This document shows, in pieces, positions 25,483-37,964 of a stretch of DNA of 64,000 nt. The notes beneath the pieces are model-generated. The model saw nothing but the letters and a program-made list of their open reading frames with translations, made no database searches and was not told where the DNA came from. The position numbers were made by a program, and so were the translations under genes. This DNA is from Cephalopachus bancanus (lineage: Eukaryota; Chordata; Mammalia; Primates; Tarsiidae): contig JAPVLO010000083.1 in assembly GCA_027257055.1 (NCBI GenBank), positions 5,750,001 to 5,814,000 of the forward strand. The letters run 5' to 3'. The first letter of the stretch is position 1. Every line of letters begins with the position of its first letter.

Positions 25483-25795
25483 GGCCAGGCTCGGTGGCTC
25501 AGCCTGTAATACCAGCGCTTTGGGAGGCCGCGGTGAGTGGACTGCCTGAGCCCGAGGGTTCGAGACCTGCCCCGCCAACTTGGCGAGATCTCGTCTCTAC
25601 AATAAATAAAAAATCAGCTGGGCATGATAGCACGCACCTGTAGTTCCAGCTACTAGGAAGACCAAGGTGGAAGGATCGCCGGAGCCCAGCAGGTCGAGGC
25701 TGCGGTGACAGGGAGTGTGCCACTGCACTCCAGTCTGGGTGACAGAGTGAGACTCCAACTCAAAATAAATAAATAAATAAATAAATGAATAAAAT
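25483..25795 (+). mobile_element. Alu, lemur type, plus strand
   Basis: Complete dimer from GGCCAGGCTCGGTGGCTCAG. The tail has become an AAAT repeat. AAAATAACCTT flanks it at 25471-25481 and 25796-25806. Confidence 0.96.
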
Positions 25796-26998
25796 AAAAT
25801 AACCTTCTACAGTAATGAATTCAGATTATAATCTTAGAAATTTACGTTCTGATAATTTGGAAGGAGAGTGAGTTGCATGGGATTTTCTATAAGTTTTCTT
25901 GGGAACGTTGAAGCAGTTTGCTTTCTGGGTGTGTCCCTCTGCATATGCCATTGTGTCCAGAATTTTTCTGGGTCTCAGTTTAATTCTATTTCTAATCCCA
26001 ACAACTTGTTTGTAAGACTTCTGTGTCAAATTGCCACTTTACTGCCCAAGGGCAAAAGCTCTTGGCAGCAATGCTGAGATATGCTGCAACTGGTCTGCAG
26101 GTCTTTTAATAATATCTTAATAAGAAAATTCAAATTCTACTTGCAATTTTGTACCTGATCACTTTGTTCTTGGGGTGATTCTAAGATTTTTGTTTAATAT
26201 TTCACTTTTTAAGAAGTTCTTTTGATTTCTAAGTGATTTTAAGCTCCTAATTTCTCAACGTTTCCTTTTAATTTTCTTATATCTACCTTATATTTTCAGG
26301 AATTATTCAGTATTCTCTCGGCTAATTACTTAAGGTCTCAGTTCTCTATTAGAGCTATTAGTGAATTTGTATATTTATATTCGTTCTGTTATTCTAGTGA
26401 GATTTTTTTTAAAGGGAAAAATTTCTTACTAGATGCCTTAAATTGTAAATTCTGACCTTTATTTTTTAATTGTTTTTTTCTCTCCCTTAATTTTGATCTC
26501 GTAGTATGATTTCTATGCTCAACTTTCCTTAACTAAGCTCAATTTTTAAAGACATATTTCTGCTCATTAGATATTATGCAACTATGCTTTGGACATTTTT
26601 TTCTCTGACATAATTTTCAGAATCCATAAGGACATTAACTCAATCATACCATACTGTTTGTGTCCAACTGTTGAATAACTTTGTCTTTTCTCTTGGTTCA
26701 TAAGATGCTTATCATTAGAATAAATTTGATCATAGGCTTAGAATATCTAAATATACAAAGCTCAAAGTTCAATTTTTGAGAACAGATTTGACTTTCAAAT
26801 TGAAATAGTGCAGCAACACAACAAAATCAAAGCAATGGCCATAGTGAATTAAATCATATCTTCTTTTGTTAAAAAAAAAAACTCTGATGAAACATAAAGT
26901 CTTACACAATAGACTTCTCTTTTTAATTCAGTAAGTTTTACTCCATTTTCCAACATCAAAGATTCAGGGTAGAGGGAGGAATATACGATCTAGCTTAT

Positions 26999-27048
26999 CA
27001 TTAGGAGCTAAGCAGGCATAAACTATTGCTAAGGTCAGTTCCACAAGA
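26999..27048. repeat. Short unclassified repeat, copy 1
   Basis: CATTAGGAGCTAAGCAGGCA through TTCCACAAGA, related to 28892-28941 in the same orientation. Confidence 0.5.
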
Positions 27049-28891
27049 GGCTTCGGAATTAGGGGTACTTGAGATCAAAAAGGGCCATGGATTAAGAAAG
27101 AGAGTAGTTAAAATCAAGAAGCAAAGGGTTGGCAGAATAGAAATCAGTATTTTAAACCAGAACATCTGGATACTTAACATAGGTATGAGAAGAAGCATTT
27201 GGACGCTGGCAATGATACTTTTGGTAGACATGAGAAGGATAACCCTTTTCATTAGGCATCAAAGGCTTACTGTCACTTTTATCAGAATAATGGGATATTA
27301 TTAAAGTGAATCAAAGAAGATATTAACTCTGAATGCCATAGGCATACAAGACACGTGAAAACTTGATTAGACTCCTTTGTTGTGGGGATTTTCTTTTAGA
27401 GGTCAAGAAAGAAGATGGCAAGAATGATCTTGAAGCTCCACAGACAGTGGGAGGCAGAAATTAATAGGAATTTGTGACTGTTATTAAGATGTGCATTTTT
27501 TGACCTATCTTCACTCTTTCTAATTCTTCTCACAGATTTGGTAGTCTGGAAAGTAAAAGTTACAAATATTAAATGCTTATGTCATGGTAAACATGCTTAG
27601 TGGTTTCATGACTATGACTTGATTTGGGGTTATCACTATCACCCTTATCTTCAAATTTTGGCCCTGCTCTCATTTTGGAAGAATCCTAGAAGATCTTCAA
27701 AAGAATGTCCACAGTCTTGATAAGCTCTCATCTAGACATTAACAAGTTTTAAATTTTTAGATAGTGCTTTGGAATAATACATTTCTCTTTGAATCTAAAC
27801 ATCTTCACTTCAGTATGAAAGTAGATAGTATGGGATATTCATTAGGAGAATCAGCTAAAAGCAACCTGTATTCCAAAATATGCCTTACCCATTTCCCTGA
27901 AAATATTATATCCACTTACATTTCCTTTCCTATTTCTCTAAAATTATGTTACTGATTTTGCAAAGTGATTATGCAGAGTGATAGCTATTCACTATTTACA
28001 AAATAAAAGATGCAGAATAAAGGGAAACCAGCAATAATTAAATAAGTAGCCACAGTTGCAATGCAATTTATAAAGGTTAAAGTAGGAAAAATAGTTTGGA
28101 AATATAACACATTTAAAGATGCGTTTTAGTAAATGCACATTTCTTAGGTGATTAAATGAGAGAAAAATCTATTATATTAAAATTTCAAATTATTTCAATA
28201 TATTTGACTTTGGCTACTTTTTGGATTTAATTATTTGTCACTTTTGTAAGTTATTTTCAACTCTGGAAGGTCTCTAATTTGTTACATTCATTAAAATCAA
28301 TTATTCTATTCAGTAGATGAGTAATATATTTGAGTTTGTAAATTAACATAATTATTTTGTTAGAAATAATTGATTTTTAAATTTTTGTGAAAAGGTGATG
28401 ATGTTTCAACAGGAGTAAATTCTATTTTCTAAGAACTGTAGTTTCTTTGCTTGGTAATCCTTCACATATAAATGATCTGAGTATAGAAGAAAATCAAATA
28501 AGAAGATGAGTTGAGTAGAAATTAACCACTCTTTGTATAGATTCAGCTATTTCTGCAAAGACTTCATATTATATGTGGGTGATAAATCTTATTCTCATTA
28601 ATGTTAATACATAATTATTATAATAAATTTGAAAAGTACAGGTATTACTAAGAAAATAATTATATTCTACTTAACCAGAAATCATCTTTATTACTATTTT
28701 GTGACTCTTCATCCTTTTTTTTAACTTTGCCTCATTCTATCTGTCTCTGTTTCTTTCTCTTTCTCCGTGTACATTTACGTTTAACATTAAAATCATACTG
28801 AATTAAGATGACATTTTTGTTATAAATATAATTTTAATATTATCATAGTCATCCATTATGAAATAAGAAGTCATAGTTATAATGGAGCATT

Positions 28892-28941
28892 CATTAGGAA
28901 GAAAGCAGGCATGGAATGTTGCTAAAGTCAACCCCACAAGA
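28892..28941. repeat. Short unclassified repeat, copy 2
   Basis: CATTAGGAAGAAAGCAGGCA through CCCCACAAGA. Compare 26999-27048. Confidence 0.5.
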
Positions 28942-28984
28942 CAACTTACTTAATGCTTCTCTCATTGTTGGATTTCTAGAAGGT

Positions 28985-29760
28985 TTCATATTTAAGCATG
29001 AACTTTTACATTTATAATTACCTATTGATTTAGGATAAAAGCCTAAGGATATCACTATGGTGACACTCAGGATTGAATGGTTTCAGGGCTCTTGATACAC
29101 GCTGTCAAATTTTTCTATAAACCTTGCACATGAATTTATATTCTCACTAATATATTAAGACAGCACATATTTCTCAGAAATTGTATTAAAGCAGAATATT
29201 TTCATTTTTTCTCTTTGTGATATGGTTAGGAAAAAAGTGAAAACCCATGATTTTTTCAAATTTTTGAATATTAGTGAAAGCGAATATTTCTTCATAATTT
29301 AACATTTACTTTTTCATATGTTAACTAACATCAGATATTTCCATTAAAGTAAAAACAATCTGTAGATCACATTATCCACTGAAAAAAGGTAAAAACACTT
29401 TTATTGATTGTCAATTTATAGATGCTTGATTTGCCTATTGTGACATTTGTCTATTTCTTACTGCACTATTTCAAAAAGTCTGTTTGTACTTAGATTTCTA
29501 AATCATTTTAATGGATAACTTTTAGAAATTTTTAATAGTAAAGTTTATATACTTCCTTGAAGACTTTTTGCCAGCCTCAGGCTTAGAAAATTATTCTTCA
29601 CCGCAGTAGTATGTTCATATGCTTTTGTTTAATTTGTCCATTTACATTTAAAATTTCACATTTCAGGTTGACCCACATGGACTTAAACTTTTGTAACAAT
29701 GCTTTTCCTGTATGCCTGGTCAGTTGTTCTCAAATGTTTATTTGGATCCTCTCAGTGTCT
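28985..29760 (-). mobile_element. Old L1M/HAL1-like fragment, minus strand
   Basis: CATGAATTTATATTCTCACT, GCTTGATTTGCCTATTGTGA and TCCTGTATGCCTGGTCAGTT fall in the order of antisense L1 ORF2 end, strongly diverged. Confidence 0.45.
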
Positions 29761-30662
29761 TCTACTGTACAGTAATTTCTACTGACTCTTTTCTATTATT
29801 TGATCTCTAAATATAAAAATCCCCGGGGTGCTGCCTTGTCTCTTTTCTCCTGCTTCTATACTCTGGTTGTGATCATTCAGTTACATGGCTTGAAGTGTGC
29901 TCATAGCCTCTCTTCTCTGTAGCATGGTTCTGAAATACTTATGCCCTGCTATAAATTCTTCCCAGAAGTCTAAACATATTTGAAAACAGGTAGGCAAATC
30001 CAGATTGTGAGGTATTTTATAAATACAATTATGTAGGCTTATAGAGGAAAATTAATGGGATAGATGGATTCACTGAAGTTGTACAAATTGTTCACAGAGT
30101 AATGTAGAAAATATATTTTCTTTTACTTCTTATATCTATCAATTACTTTTCTATATCTTGTTTTAGACTTAATTTTATTGTTTTTTTCAGGATATCAGTA
30201 TCAATTAAGTACATTATGATCCAAAAATATGCTTTGAAACAATTTCTAATCATATAATAAGATTCTTTCTTCTTAATAATCAGGAAACAAACTTTTGATT
30301 TGTTACATTTTCTGTTTCTGCATTGATTAGTTACAAGTAATACTCACACAAAGTATTTTAACAATGCTTGTTAGGAACGTATTATAAGCATATGAGAGTG
30401 GCTCAGAAAACTGAACCTGTTTTTATAATTCTACTTCAGGGATAGTTAGGCATAGACACCAGATTGTAGCATAATCTAAGAATTTTTCTTTCTTGTTGTT
30501 AGGTCTCTTTCTCTCTTTCTACTTATGTGTCTTTCCAGAGATGCATGGATCCTCTTCTCTGCTTCATGTGCACTGTTGCTTTTCTTCCCTCTCCATCTCT
30601 GCACATTGACTTTTCTTGCATCCTCATGCAAAAGGGAAAAATCCTTGCTGTTAAGTTTGTGA
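29761..30662. other. No recognised feature
   Basis: AT-rich, unassigned. Confidence 0.45.
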
Positions 30663-30666
30663 GAAT

Positions 30667-31431
30667 TGTTAGCTCAGTGGGCTGGTGTGCTGAGCTGGTG
30701 CCACAGATAAGAAACAAATAATTGCACAAAAATTAGATTGGAAAATGTAGTTTACTTGCAAATTAGATTGCAGAGGAAGAGAAAAGATTCACTTCCCCAA
30801 GTTAGGAGGAGTCCAAAGCTTAGGGAAACGAAACCATGCCGGAGCTTAACAAAAGCGATGGCTGTGGCTGTTTGAGATTGAATGCCTTTTAAACCTTCCC
30901 TTTAATGGGGACAGGTCATTAAGGTTTTTGAGTGGTGGTCTGTTTTACATCATCATGAAGGGACCAAGTAAGCATAGGTACTGACATCACAATGATGAAT
31001 GGCAGGCAGGTGGGTGAGTTAGTCACACAACTGTTGCCACAATGATAGGGTCGTCTGTCACAAAGTTCAGAATGGGCTGATCACAATAGAACAGGTTCGC
31101 TTGGTTTCTCATGATTGGAGGCAAATACTTGGAATAGAAAAATCAATTAATCCAAAACAAGCTGGGGAGGGGATTGTAAAACAATAATCAATAGCTACCT
31201 CCAGGAAACTCGTTCTGCCCTTGGCTAGTAATTAGAGGGCAAATTAAAGTGAACTGCTAAAAAAAGACAGAATAAATTAGTGTTAAAATGACTGCTCTTT
31301 GGCTATATCGGATCCATTTTGGTCTTTCGCCCTTTCACTTGCATAGACAATGTTGAGAGCACTTTCAAGTGTATTGACCAAATGGATGTCTTTGACCAAT
31401 GTCTTTGAGTTCTGGTTTTAAATCTGAAGCA
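30667..31431 (-). mobile_element. Solo LTR, probable class I endogenous retrovirus
   Basis: The block starts TGTTAGCTCAGTGGG and ends AATCTGAAGCA, giving TG...CA termini, and is bounded by GAAT at 30663-30666 and 31432-31435. A 4-bp duplication suits a gammaretrovirus-like (class I) element. On the minus strand a TATA-like TTTAAAAGG (plus complement 30885-30893) lies about 220 bases before the end, as expected for the U3/R boundary. No internal genes flank it. The family is not identified, and a 4-bp match alone is weak support. Confidence 0.6.
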
Positions 31432-31435
31432 GAAT

Positions 31436-32796
31436 GGAAGCTGTTTGGCCTCGTGTGAGTCAGCGGTCCAACTTAATAATCAACAATGGCAAACTAACTG
31501 TGATAACTGGTCTGTTACCCACTTAGTGAAAGCAGGATCTCTGAAATGGAGTTTGAAGCAGGTTGGGAGATAATAGGCATCTGTAATTTCTACTAAACAA
31601 AACACAACTAAAATAAAAGTATTTCGAATTTATGTAAAAATGGTAAACAAATAAGCAAAGATATTCAACAGCACAAGAAAATAAAGCAATTACAGTCAAA
31701 ACAATAACAAAATAACAGTTCTTAACTTCCTTTGAGGAAAATTTAGCAATATAAACAATCAGGAAAAATAATGAGTTAGACGTACATAAATAGATTTTCT
31801 CCAAATTATATTTTAAAGAGAAAAATGGAAGGGAAACTTTATAAATATTATGCTTCCACTTCTATAGTAAAAAAAAAAAATCACTTATATGGAATAAATT
31901 CCTTGAAAGAGCTTGAGAATAGTGATATAATGATAAAACAGCCCCACCACTTTAATGCCTTCATAAAAGGTATGCCAGATTTTTTGCTTTTCCTCACCTG
32001 GATGAAAATATCTCATGGATCTAAAAGCTTCTTTTGTCATTTTCTAGTAATCAAAAGTACAGTACAAAGTAATATCGTGCTCAAATTTAATTTTTATACA
32101 AAAACATAAAGTTCATGCCTGCCATGCAGAAGTGGGCATGGCCATTATTTCTCTCTTCATTTTCCTTCCACTCGAGTAACTGTTTTTGTGCCATTCAGAC
32201 TCTGGAGCAGAAGCTGGGAGGAAGCATTAGTGGGATAGTGCTAAGATATATGTGGCTAAAGTGGATATAAACCGTTTTTTAGTTTTCTCTGTATCAAGAC
32301 CTAAATGCAGATAGGGCCTTTACCGCACAGAGCTTCCTTAGGCCTTCAGAGTCCCAGGAATACTGGAATCTTTCACCATTAGGCTCCTGGTTCCGGCAGT
32401 GACTCCTTTGGCAGGGTCTTATCCTTCTCCCAAACACCTCTTTAGAGCCACCTGTTCATCCAGAAGTCCTTTCTGGGTAGAATTCTCTTTTGAGTTAATC
32501 AAGTCACTCTTCTTGCAAATGAAAACACTTTCTCCCTGCTTCCTGTGAGTGAAAGTGCAACTTAACTCGATTCCTTTTGTAGCCCACCACTTCTGGCTCT
32601 CCAGGAAGACAGCTACCATCAGGTCCTTGATTTCAACTCAGGTTTCAGTACTTCTGAACCCCAAATTCTCAGTTTCCATGTTAGTCATGCCCTCTAAGAA
32701 GTTCTCTTAAGCTCTCTTTACCTGCCCACGTGGATAATGGATACATGGCAGAGTGGTGGTGGTAGTGATGTGGTAGGGGTAGCATTCTAATGGCTA
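31436..32796. other. Unassigned; GC-richer part 32110-32720
   Basis: 32110-32720 is less AT-rich and has a 66-codon minus frame (32419-32619) of unknown nature. It could be an old LTR, a pseudogene or conserved non-coding DNA. Confidence 0.4.
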
Positions 32797-32999
32797 TTTT
32801 TAAGAATACAAACAGAACTTTACGTGTGTATAAAGTAACATATAGCTATGTTTTGGCAATTCATCTATAGATTTATAATTTTAAAATCCAAGTTTTTTTA
32901 TATTTACCTGTTATGAGATATAGGACCATAGCACAATTAATCTTCAAAAGAAATTTTATTACAAGCTGGCTACAATGATGAACACTTAGTATGAAAATT
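32797..32999. repeat. 203-bp inverted repeat, left arm
   Basis: Reverse complement of 33659-33861. I aligned all 203 positions by eye: no indels and one mismatch, at 32923. The spacer is 659 bp. The arm itself matches no repeat family I know. Confidence 0.97.
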
Positions 33000-33013
33000 G
33001 GTTTGAATTGTCT

Positions 33014-33375
33014 TTTATTTAAACAGATTTAGGGGTAGAAATGTTTTTTGGTGACATGGATGAATTTTTATAGTGTGAAGAAGTCTGGGCTTCAAGTGTA
33101 CCTGTCACTCTTACTAGTACGTATTGTACCCAACAGGTAATTTTTCATCCTTCACCCTCTCTCACTCTTACCTCCATGAGTCTTCAATGTCCATTATACT
33201 GTTCTATATACCTTTGGGGACCCATAGCTTAACTCCTATTTTTAAGTGGGAACATGCAGCAGTTAGCTTTCTGTTTCTGCGATACTTCACTTAGGATAAT
33301 GGCCTCCAATTTTATCCAAGTTGCTGCAAATGTCATTATTTTGTTTTTTTATGGCTGTTTGCTCTATTTTTTTCA
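33014..33375 (-). mobile_element. L1 3' end, minus strand, inside the inverted-repeat spacer
   Basis: TTTAGGGGTAGAAATG, TGGGAACATGCAGCAGTTAG, TTTTATCCAAGTTGCTGCAA and TTTTTTTATGGCTGTTTGCT are antisense L1 3' UTR and ORF2-end landmarks. It is older than the lemur-type copies. Confidence 0.82.
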
Positions 33376-33658
33376 GGTTTTGATACCTGTCTTATGTAAT
33401 AACTTTGAAATTCATAACAGTAAACATACACAACACAAGCACATACATTCACATGCTCATATATAGATACGATAATTTGGAGAGGTTGGTAGAGAAATTA
33501 ATATTAATGATTTCCTCAGAAAGGTTCAGAAACTTGAGTTCTCCTTACATATTATTTTAAAAATTTAAAAAATTTTACTAATATTCACACTCCTTTCACA
33601 ATTACAAATTAAATTGTATTAAATTATAGTTCAATGTCCCAAAAGTTCCAGTTGACTT

Positions 33659-33861
33659 AATTTTCATACTAAGTGTTCATCATTGTAGCCAGCTTGTAAT
33701 AAAATTTCTTTTGAAGATTAATTGTGCTATGGTCTTATATCTCATAACAGGTAAATATAAAAAAACTTGGATTTTAAAATTATAAATCTATAGATGAATT
33801 GCCAAAACATAGCTATATGTTACTTTATACACACGTAAAGTTCTGTTTGTATTCTTAAAAA
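33659..33861. repeat. 203-bp inverted repeat, right arm
   Basis: Reverse complement of 32797-32999 at 202/203 positions. It ends where plus-strand L1 ORF2 sequence begins. Confidence 0.97.
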
Positions 33862-35010
33862 AAGTCAAAAACAATTAAGTAAAATATCAATATATACAAA
33901 ATTATATAGAACAAAATTAGTTTTAAGTTTGATTAAAAGTAAAAATTTTAAACAGAGAAGACACAAATTGCTGATATCAGAAATAAAGAGAAGTTATCAC
34001 TGCTGATCTCATGGGCATTAAAATAAAAATAAAGAACTACTATAAAAAAACTCAGCACCTACAAACATATCAACTTAAATGAAATGTCCAAATTCTTTAG
34101 AAGGCAAAAGTACCAAACTCTCACAAGAAAAAATAAGCAATCTAAATAATCTTAGATCTATTAATGTGTTTTGAATTAATAATTAACAGCATTTCAAAAA
34201 GCAAAGTGCTAAGCCCAAAAAAATTCACTGGTGAATTCTACTAAATATTTAAAAAACTAAATACCAATACCAATTATCCAAAATCCTTTCCAGAAAACAG
34301 AAGCAGAGGGAATTTTAAAAAAACTCATTCCATGAATCTAGCACTATCTAAATACTAAAACCAGAAAACCATAATACAAGCAAAAGAAAGCTACAGAAAA
34401 ACGTTTCTTATAAACATTGATGCAAAAATTCCCAACAAAATATTAACAAAGTCTAATATTGTATAGAATTATATTTTTCTTCCCAAGTTAATCTATAAAC
34501 AATGCAATCCCAAACAATCTGAAGTATTTTTTTATAGGCCTCAAAAAGCTGATTTTAAAGTTCATATGGAAGAGAAAATGAGCTGGAAATATCAAGAAAA
34601 TCTTTTAAAAGACAACAGATGATTTTCTATACCAGACTAGAAGTATAATGTTGAGTCATAATAATTAAAGCAGTGTGATATTGGTGCAAAAACAGAAAAA
34701 CAGAGCAATGGAACAATAAACTGAGATAAAAAACTAGATACATTATGAGAATTTGGTTTATGAGAAAAATATTATTTCATATCAGTGCAAAAATAATGAC
34801 TATTTCAAAGTGATGTTGGAATAATTCTACATAATCAGAAAAAAGTTAAGCCACAACCAACTACTTTGCAGAAAGCCAAACTCCAAATGGATTAAGAAGA
34901 ACATGTAAAAAATTAAAACTATAATGTTAAAAATGCCCAATAAATATATCCAAAGATGCTCAAATTCACTAGGTACCAGAAGTGCAAATTAAAAATGACA
35001 GTTATATTCT
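33862..35010 (+). mobile_element. Old L1 ORF2, plus strand, outer host of a nest (first part)
   Basis: AAAATTCACTGGTGAATTCT, CATGAATCTAGCACTATCTA, AAAGTTCATATGGAAGAGAA and TATACCAGACTAGAAG are ORF2 reverse-transcriptase and downstream landmarks. Interrupted at about 35011-35028 by a younger L1; the second part resumes near 36800. Confidence 0.82.
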
Positions 35011-35028
35011 ATTTTTTAAAATCTCATT

Positions 35029-35358
35029 TCGTTTCTTATATATTCTGGATGTCCCTTAGATGAATAGTTTGCCAATGTTTTCTCATTCTGCAGGTTGTCT
35101 CTTCACTCTGTTGATTATTTCTGTTGCTACACAGAGATTTCTTAGTTTAATATAGTCTTGTCTATTTTTGTTTCTGTTTCCTATGCTTTTGAAGGCTTAG
35201 CCATAAAATCTTTGTCTAGACCAAGGTCCAGCAGTATTCCCCCCCCTTTTAAAATAGTTTTGGATCTTATAAGTCTTTAATCGATTTTGAGTTGACTTTT
35301 ACATATAGTGATATTGGCATCTAATTTCATTCTTCTGCATGTAGACATAGAGTTTTCC
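35029..35358 (-). mobile_element. Inverted 5' segment of the middle L1
   Basis: Antisense ORF2 (TATATTCTGGATGTCCCTTA, GAATAGTTTGCCAATGTTTT, GTCTTTAATCGATTTTGAGT). In sense it ends at the same ORF2 position where the plus-strand part (from 35359) begins, the mark of twin-primed reverse transcription. Confidence 0.85.
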
Positions 35359-36782
35359 CAGAATATACAAGAAGCACAAACAATTCAACAGCAAAAAACA
35401 AATAGTCCCATTAAAAAGTGGGTGAAAAAACCAACTATGCTGCCCATTGAAACTGGACTGGTTAAAAAATGTGGTACATGTACATGATGGAATATTACAC
35501 AGCCACAAAGAAGGACAAACATAAGGACTTTGCAGCAATTTACATAGATTTAGAGTCTATAAAACTCAGTGATCTATCACAGAAACAAAGAGCAGAGTAC
35601 CATATGTTCTCACTCATAAGTGGACCCTGAACATTTACCATAATGCTATAAGAAAGGAATTGGCAGTAGCAGGATACTGCTGGGGTAGTGGTGTGGGAGA
35701 CACAACATCAATATGGGTACCTGATCTCAAACCAGGCAAAGTGGGGACCAAAAGGAGGCCCAATCTTTACCTGTACGATGTCCACTTGTATACTTAATCC
35801 TGAATTGTATCCCATATCTTTAAAATAAAATTTAAAATAAATTATACAAAAAGTGGGTGAAGAATCTGAACAGACATTTCTCAAAAGAAGACATACAAAT
35901 AGTCAATAATTATATTTTAAAATGTTGACCATCACTAATCAGAAAAATGCAGATAAAAACCATAATGAGATATCATTTCACCCAGTTAGAACTGCTATTA
36001 TAAAAAAGACACAAAATAACATATTCTGGTGAGGGTGCAGAGAAAAGATAACTCATACACTATTGGTGCATATGTAAATCAGTATAGCCACTATAGAAAA
36101 CAGTATGGAGTTTTCTTTAAAAAACTAAAAATAGAACTACCATATGATCCAGCAATCGTACTATTGGATATTTGTCCAGAGTAAAGGAAGTCATATACCA
36201 AAGGGATACCTACAATCCTTTTTTGGTGCAGTGTTTGTTGCAGTGCTATTTACAACCACCAAGATATGGAATCAATCTAAGTGTTTAAAAATGGGTGAAT
36301 GAATATAGAAAATATGCTATATATGGAATACTATTCATCCATATAAAAATAAAATTCTATCAGTTGCAGCAACATGGGTGGAACTGGGGGTCATTAGGTT
36401 AAGTAAAAAAAGCCAGGCACACAAAAAAACAGTATCACACAGTTTTATATGTGAGAGCTAAAAAAGTTAATCTCATGGAGATAGAGAGTAGAGTTATAGC
36501 TACCAGGGCTGGGAAATAATGGGGTGGGTGAAGAACGACTTGTTAATGGGTACAAACATACAGATAGATAGAAGATATAGGACAGCAGGAAGACCATAAT
36601 TAACAATAATGTATTGTATATTTCAAAACGAATAGAAGAGAATATTGAAATGCTCCCTACACAAAGAAATGATAAATGTTTACAGTGGTGGTTATCCTAA
36701 ATAACTTGATTTGATCAATAAAATATTATATGCACTTATCAAAAATCACATCTACCTCATAAATATGTATAGTTATTATGTA
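35359..36782 (+). mobile_element. Middle L1, ORF2 end and 3' UTR, plus strand
   Basis: GAATATACAAGAAGCACAAA, CTCAAAAGAAGACATACAAA, ACCATATGATCCAGCAATCG and GGGTACAAACATACAGATAG follow L1 ORF2 to 3' UTR. A degenerate duplication around TATTTTTTAAAATCTCATTT (35009-35028) and TATTATTTTAAAATTTCATT (about 36780-36799) flanks the inverted and direct parts together. Split by a lemur-type L1 at 35427-35847. Confidence 0.86.
35427..35847 (+). mobile_element. Lemur-type L1 3' end (copy B) nested in the middle L1
   Basis: Begins AAAACCAACTATGCTGCCCA and ends ATATCTTTAAAATAAAATTT. Perfect 14-bp duplication AAAAAGTGGGTGAA at 35413-35426 and 35848-35861. Holds the last part of ORF2 and the 3' UTR. Confidence 0.93.
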
Positions 36783-36799
36783 TTATTTTAAAATTTCAT

Positions 36800-37270
36800 T
36801 TGATAAAAATATTTTAAAAACTTGACAATATCTTGCATTGGCAAGGAGGAAGAGAAATAAATACTTTTGTAGGAAGTGTAAATTACTGAAATTTCTGTGG
36901 AAGGGAGTTGCACGCTAATATATATCATAATTCTACTTTTGGAATATATCCTGAGAAAATACACCAAGAGTTATGTAAAAGAATATTCATTGTGGTAGTC
37001 TTTGAAATAGCTATTAGGTGGATAAACCTGAAGAGAAGAATGACTAAACACTATGAAAAATAATGGTGTGTCCATACCATGACATTTTTATAGGGTGTCC
37101 TAAAAATCTAGGAACATAGATGATAACATATTGTCATATATTGAATATAATGTTAATAACCCACTTGTTACGTGTTCACCATGTTTTCACATTTGATGGT
37201 GTTAGAGAGTTAAATAGAATGAGTTAGACCTACAGATAGGGATGTGAAGAAACTCCAAACCATGATGAAA
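36800..37270 (+). mobile_element. Old L1 ORF2, outer host (second part)
   Basis: TTGCATTGGCAAGGAGGAAG, GTAGGAAGTGTAAATTACTG and GGAATATATCCTGAGAAAAT continue the ORF2 3' region broken off at 35010. Confidence 0.7.
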
Positions 37271-37964
37271 GTGAAAAAAAAAATTGTACTGCAAAGTCCT
37301 ATGTATACAAAGACATGCATGTGTGCATAAATGTGCATGTAATCAACAAAGAGATTAGTAGAGTGTACACTTAATTATTTATTTGTAGTGGTTCACTCAG
37401 GATTGGTCAATAGAAATTGGAGGAGAGGGCAAAGTAATGGCATTCCTATTTCACGCTTTCTTTTTTATTTTGTATTGGAAAATCTTGCTTTCAGATCTTG
37501 ACTCATATACTTAAAAAAACAGTTCCAGAGTTTTGTTTTCTATCATCATACTATGAGTCAACATTGTGGCATGGCTACTAAAATTTAAAGTTCTTTGAGG
37601 TAGAATGCATAAAAATGGATTTTAGGATTCTGAGGGATTTGGCTAAATGTTGCCTGGGGGAGGCAGAGAGTGAGGGAGAGGCTAAGGGAATGAGATTTCT
37701 GGACCCTGCTCTACTTCAGCCCAAATGCCCATTTTTTATCTGTTTATTTCAGTGCTATATAAGATGTTACTTAAAATTAAACTGTGGAGGTGGGGCAGCT
37801 GTTAAAAACAATGCTTTGCAATTCACTAACCCAGGATAAGGATGGTGTTGGCCTCCACTTGGCTCTGCTCTGCGCACTCCTTGTGTGCCTGTGTTTATTT
37901 CTTGGCTTTCATCTCAAAGTAGAAATCAGTGCAGTACATGCACTGCAAGGAGAATGTCCTGGAT
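37271..37964. other. No recognised feature
   Basis: 37615-37960 is GC-richer with overlapping frames (74 and 61 codons, plus strand) of unknown nature. Confidence 0.4.

Larger units (their letters stand above)
25807..28984. other. No recognised feature apart from one short repeat pair
   Basis: A long AT-rich stretch. 25870-26110 is less AT-rich and gives overlapping frames on both strands with no recognised content. A roughly 50-bp sequence at 26999-27048 recurs diverged at 28892-28941. Confidence 0.4.
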
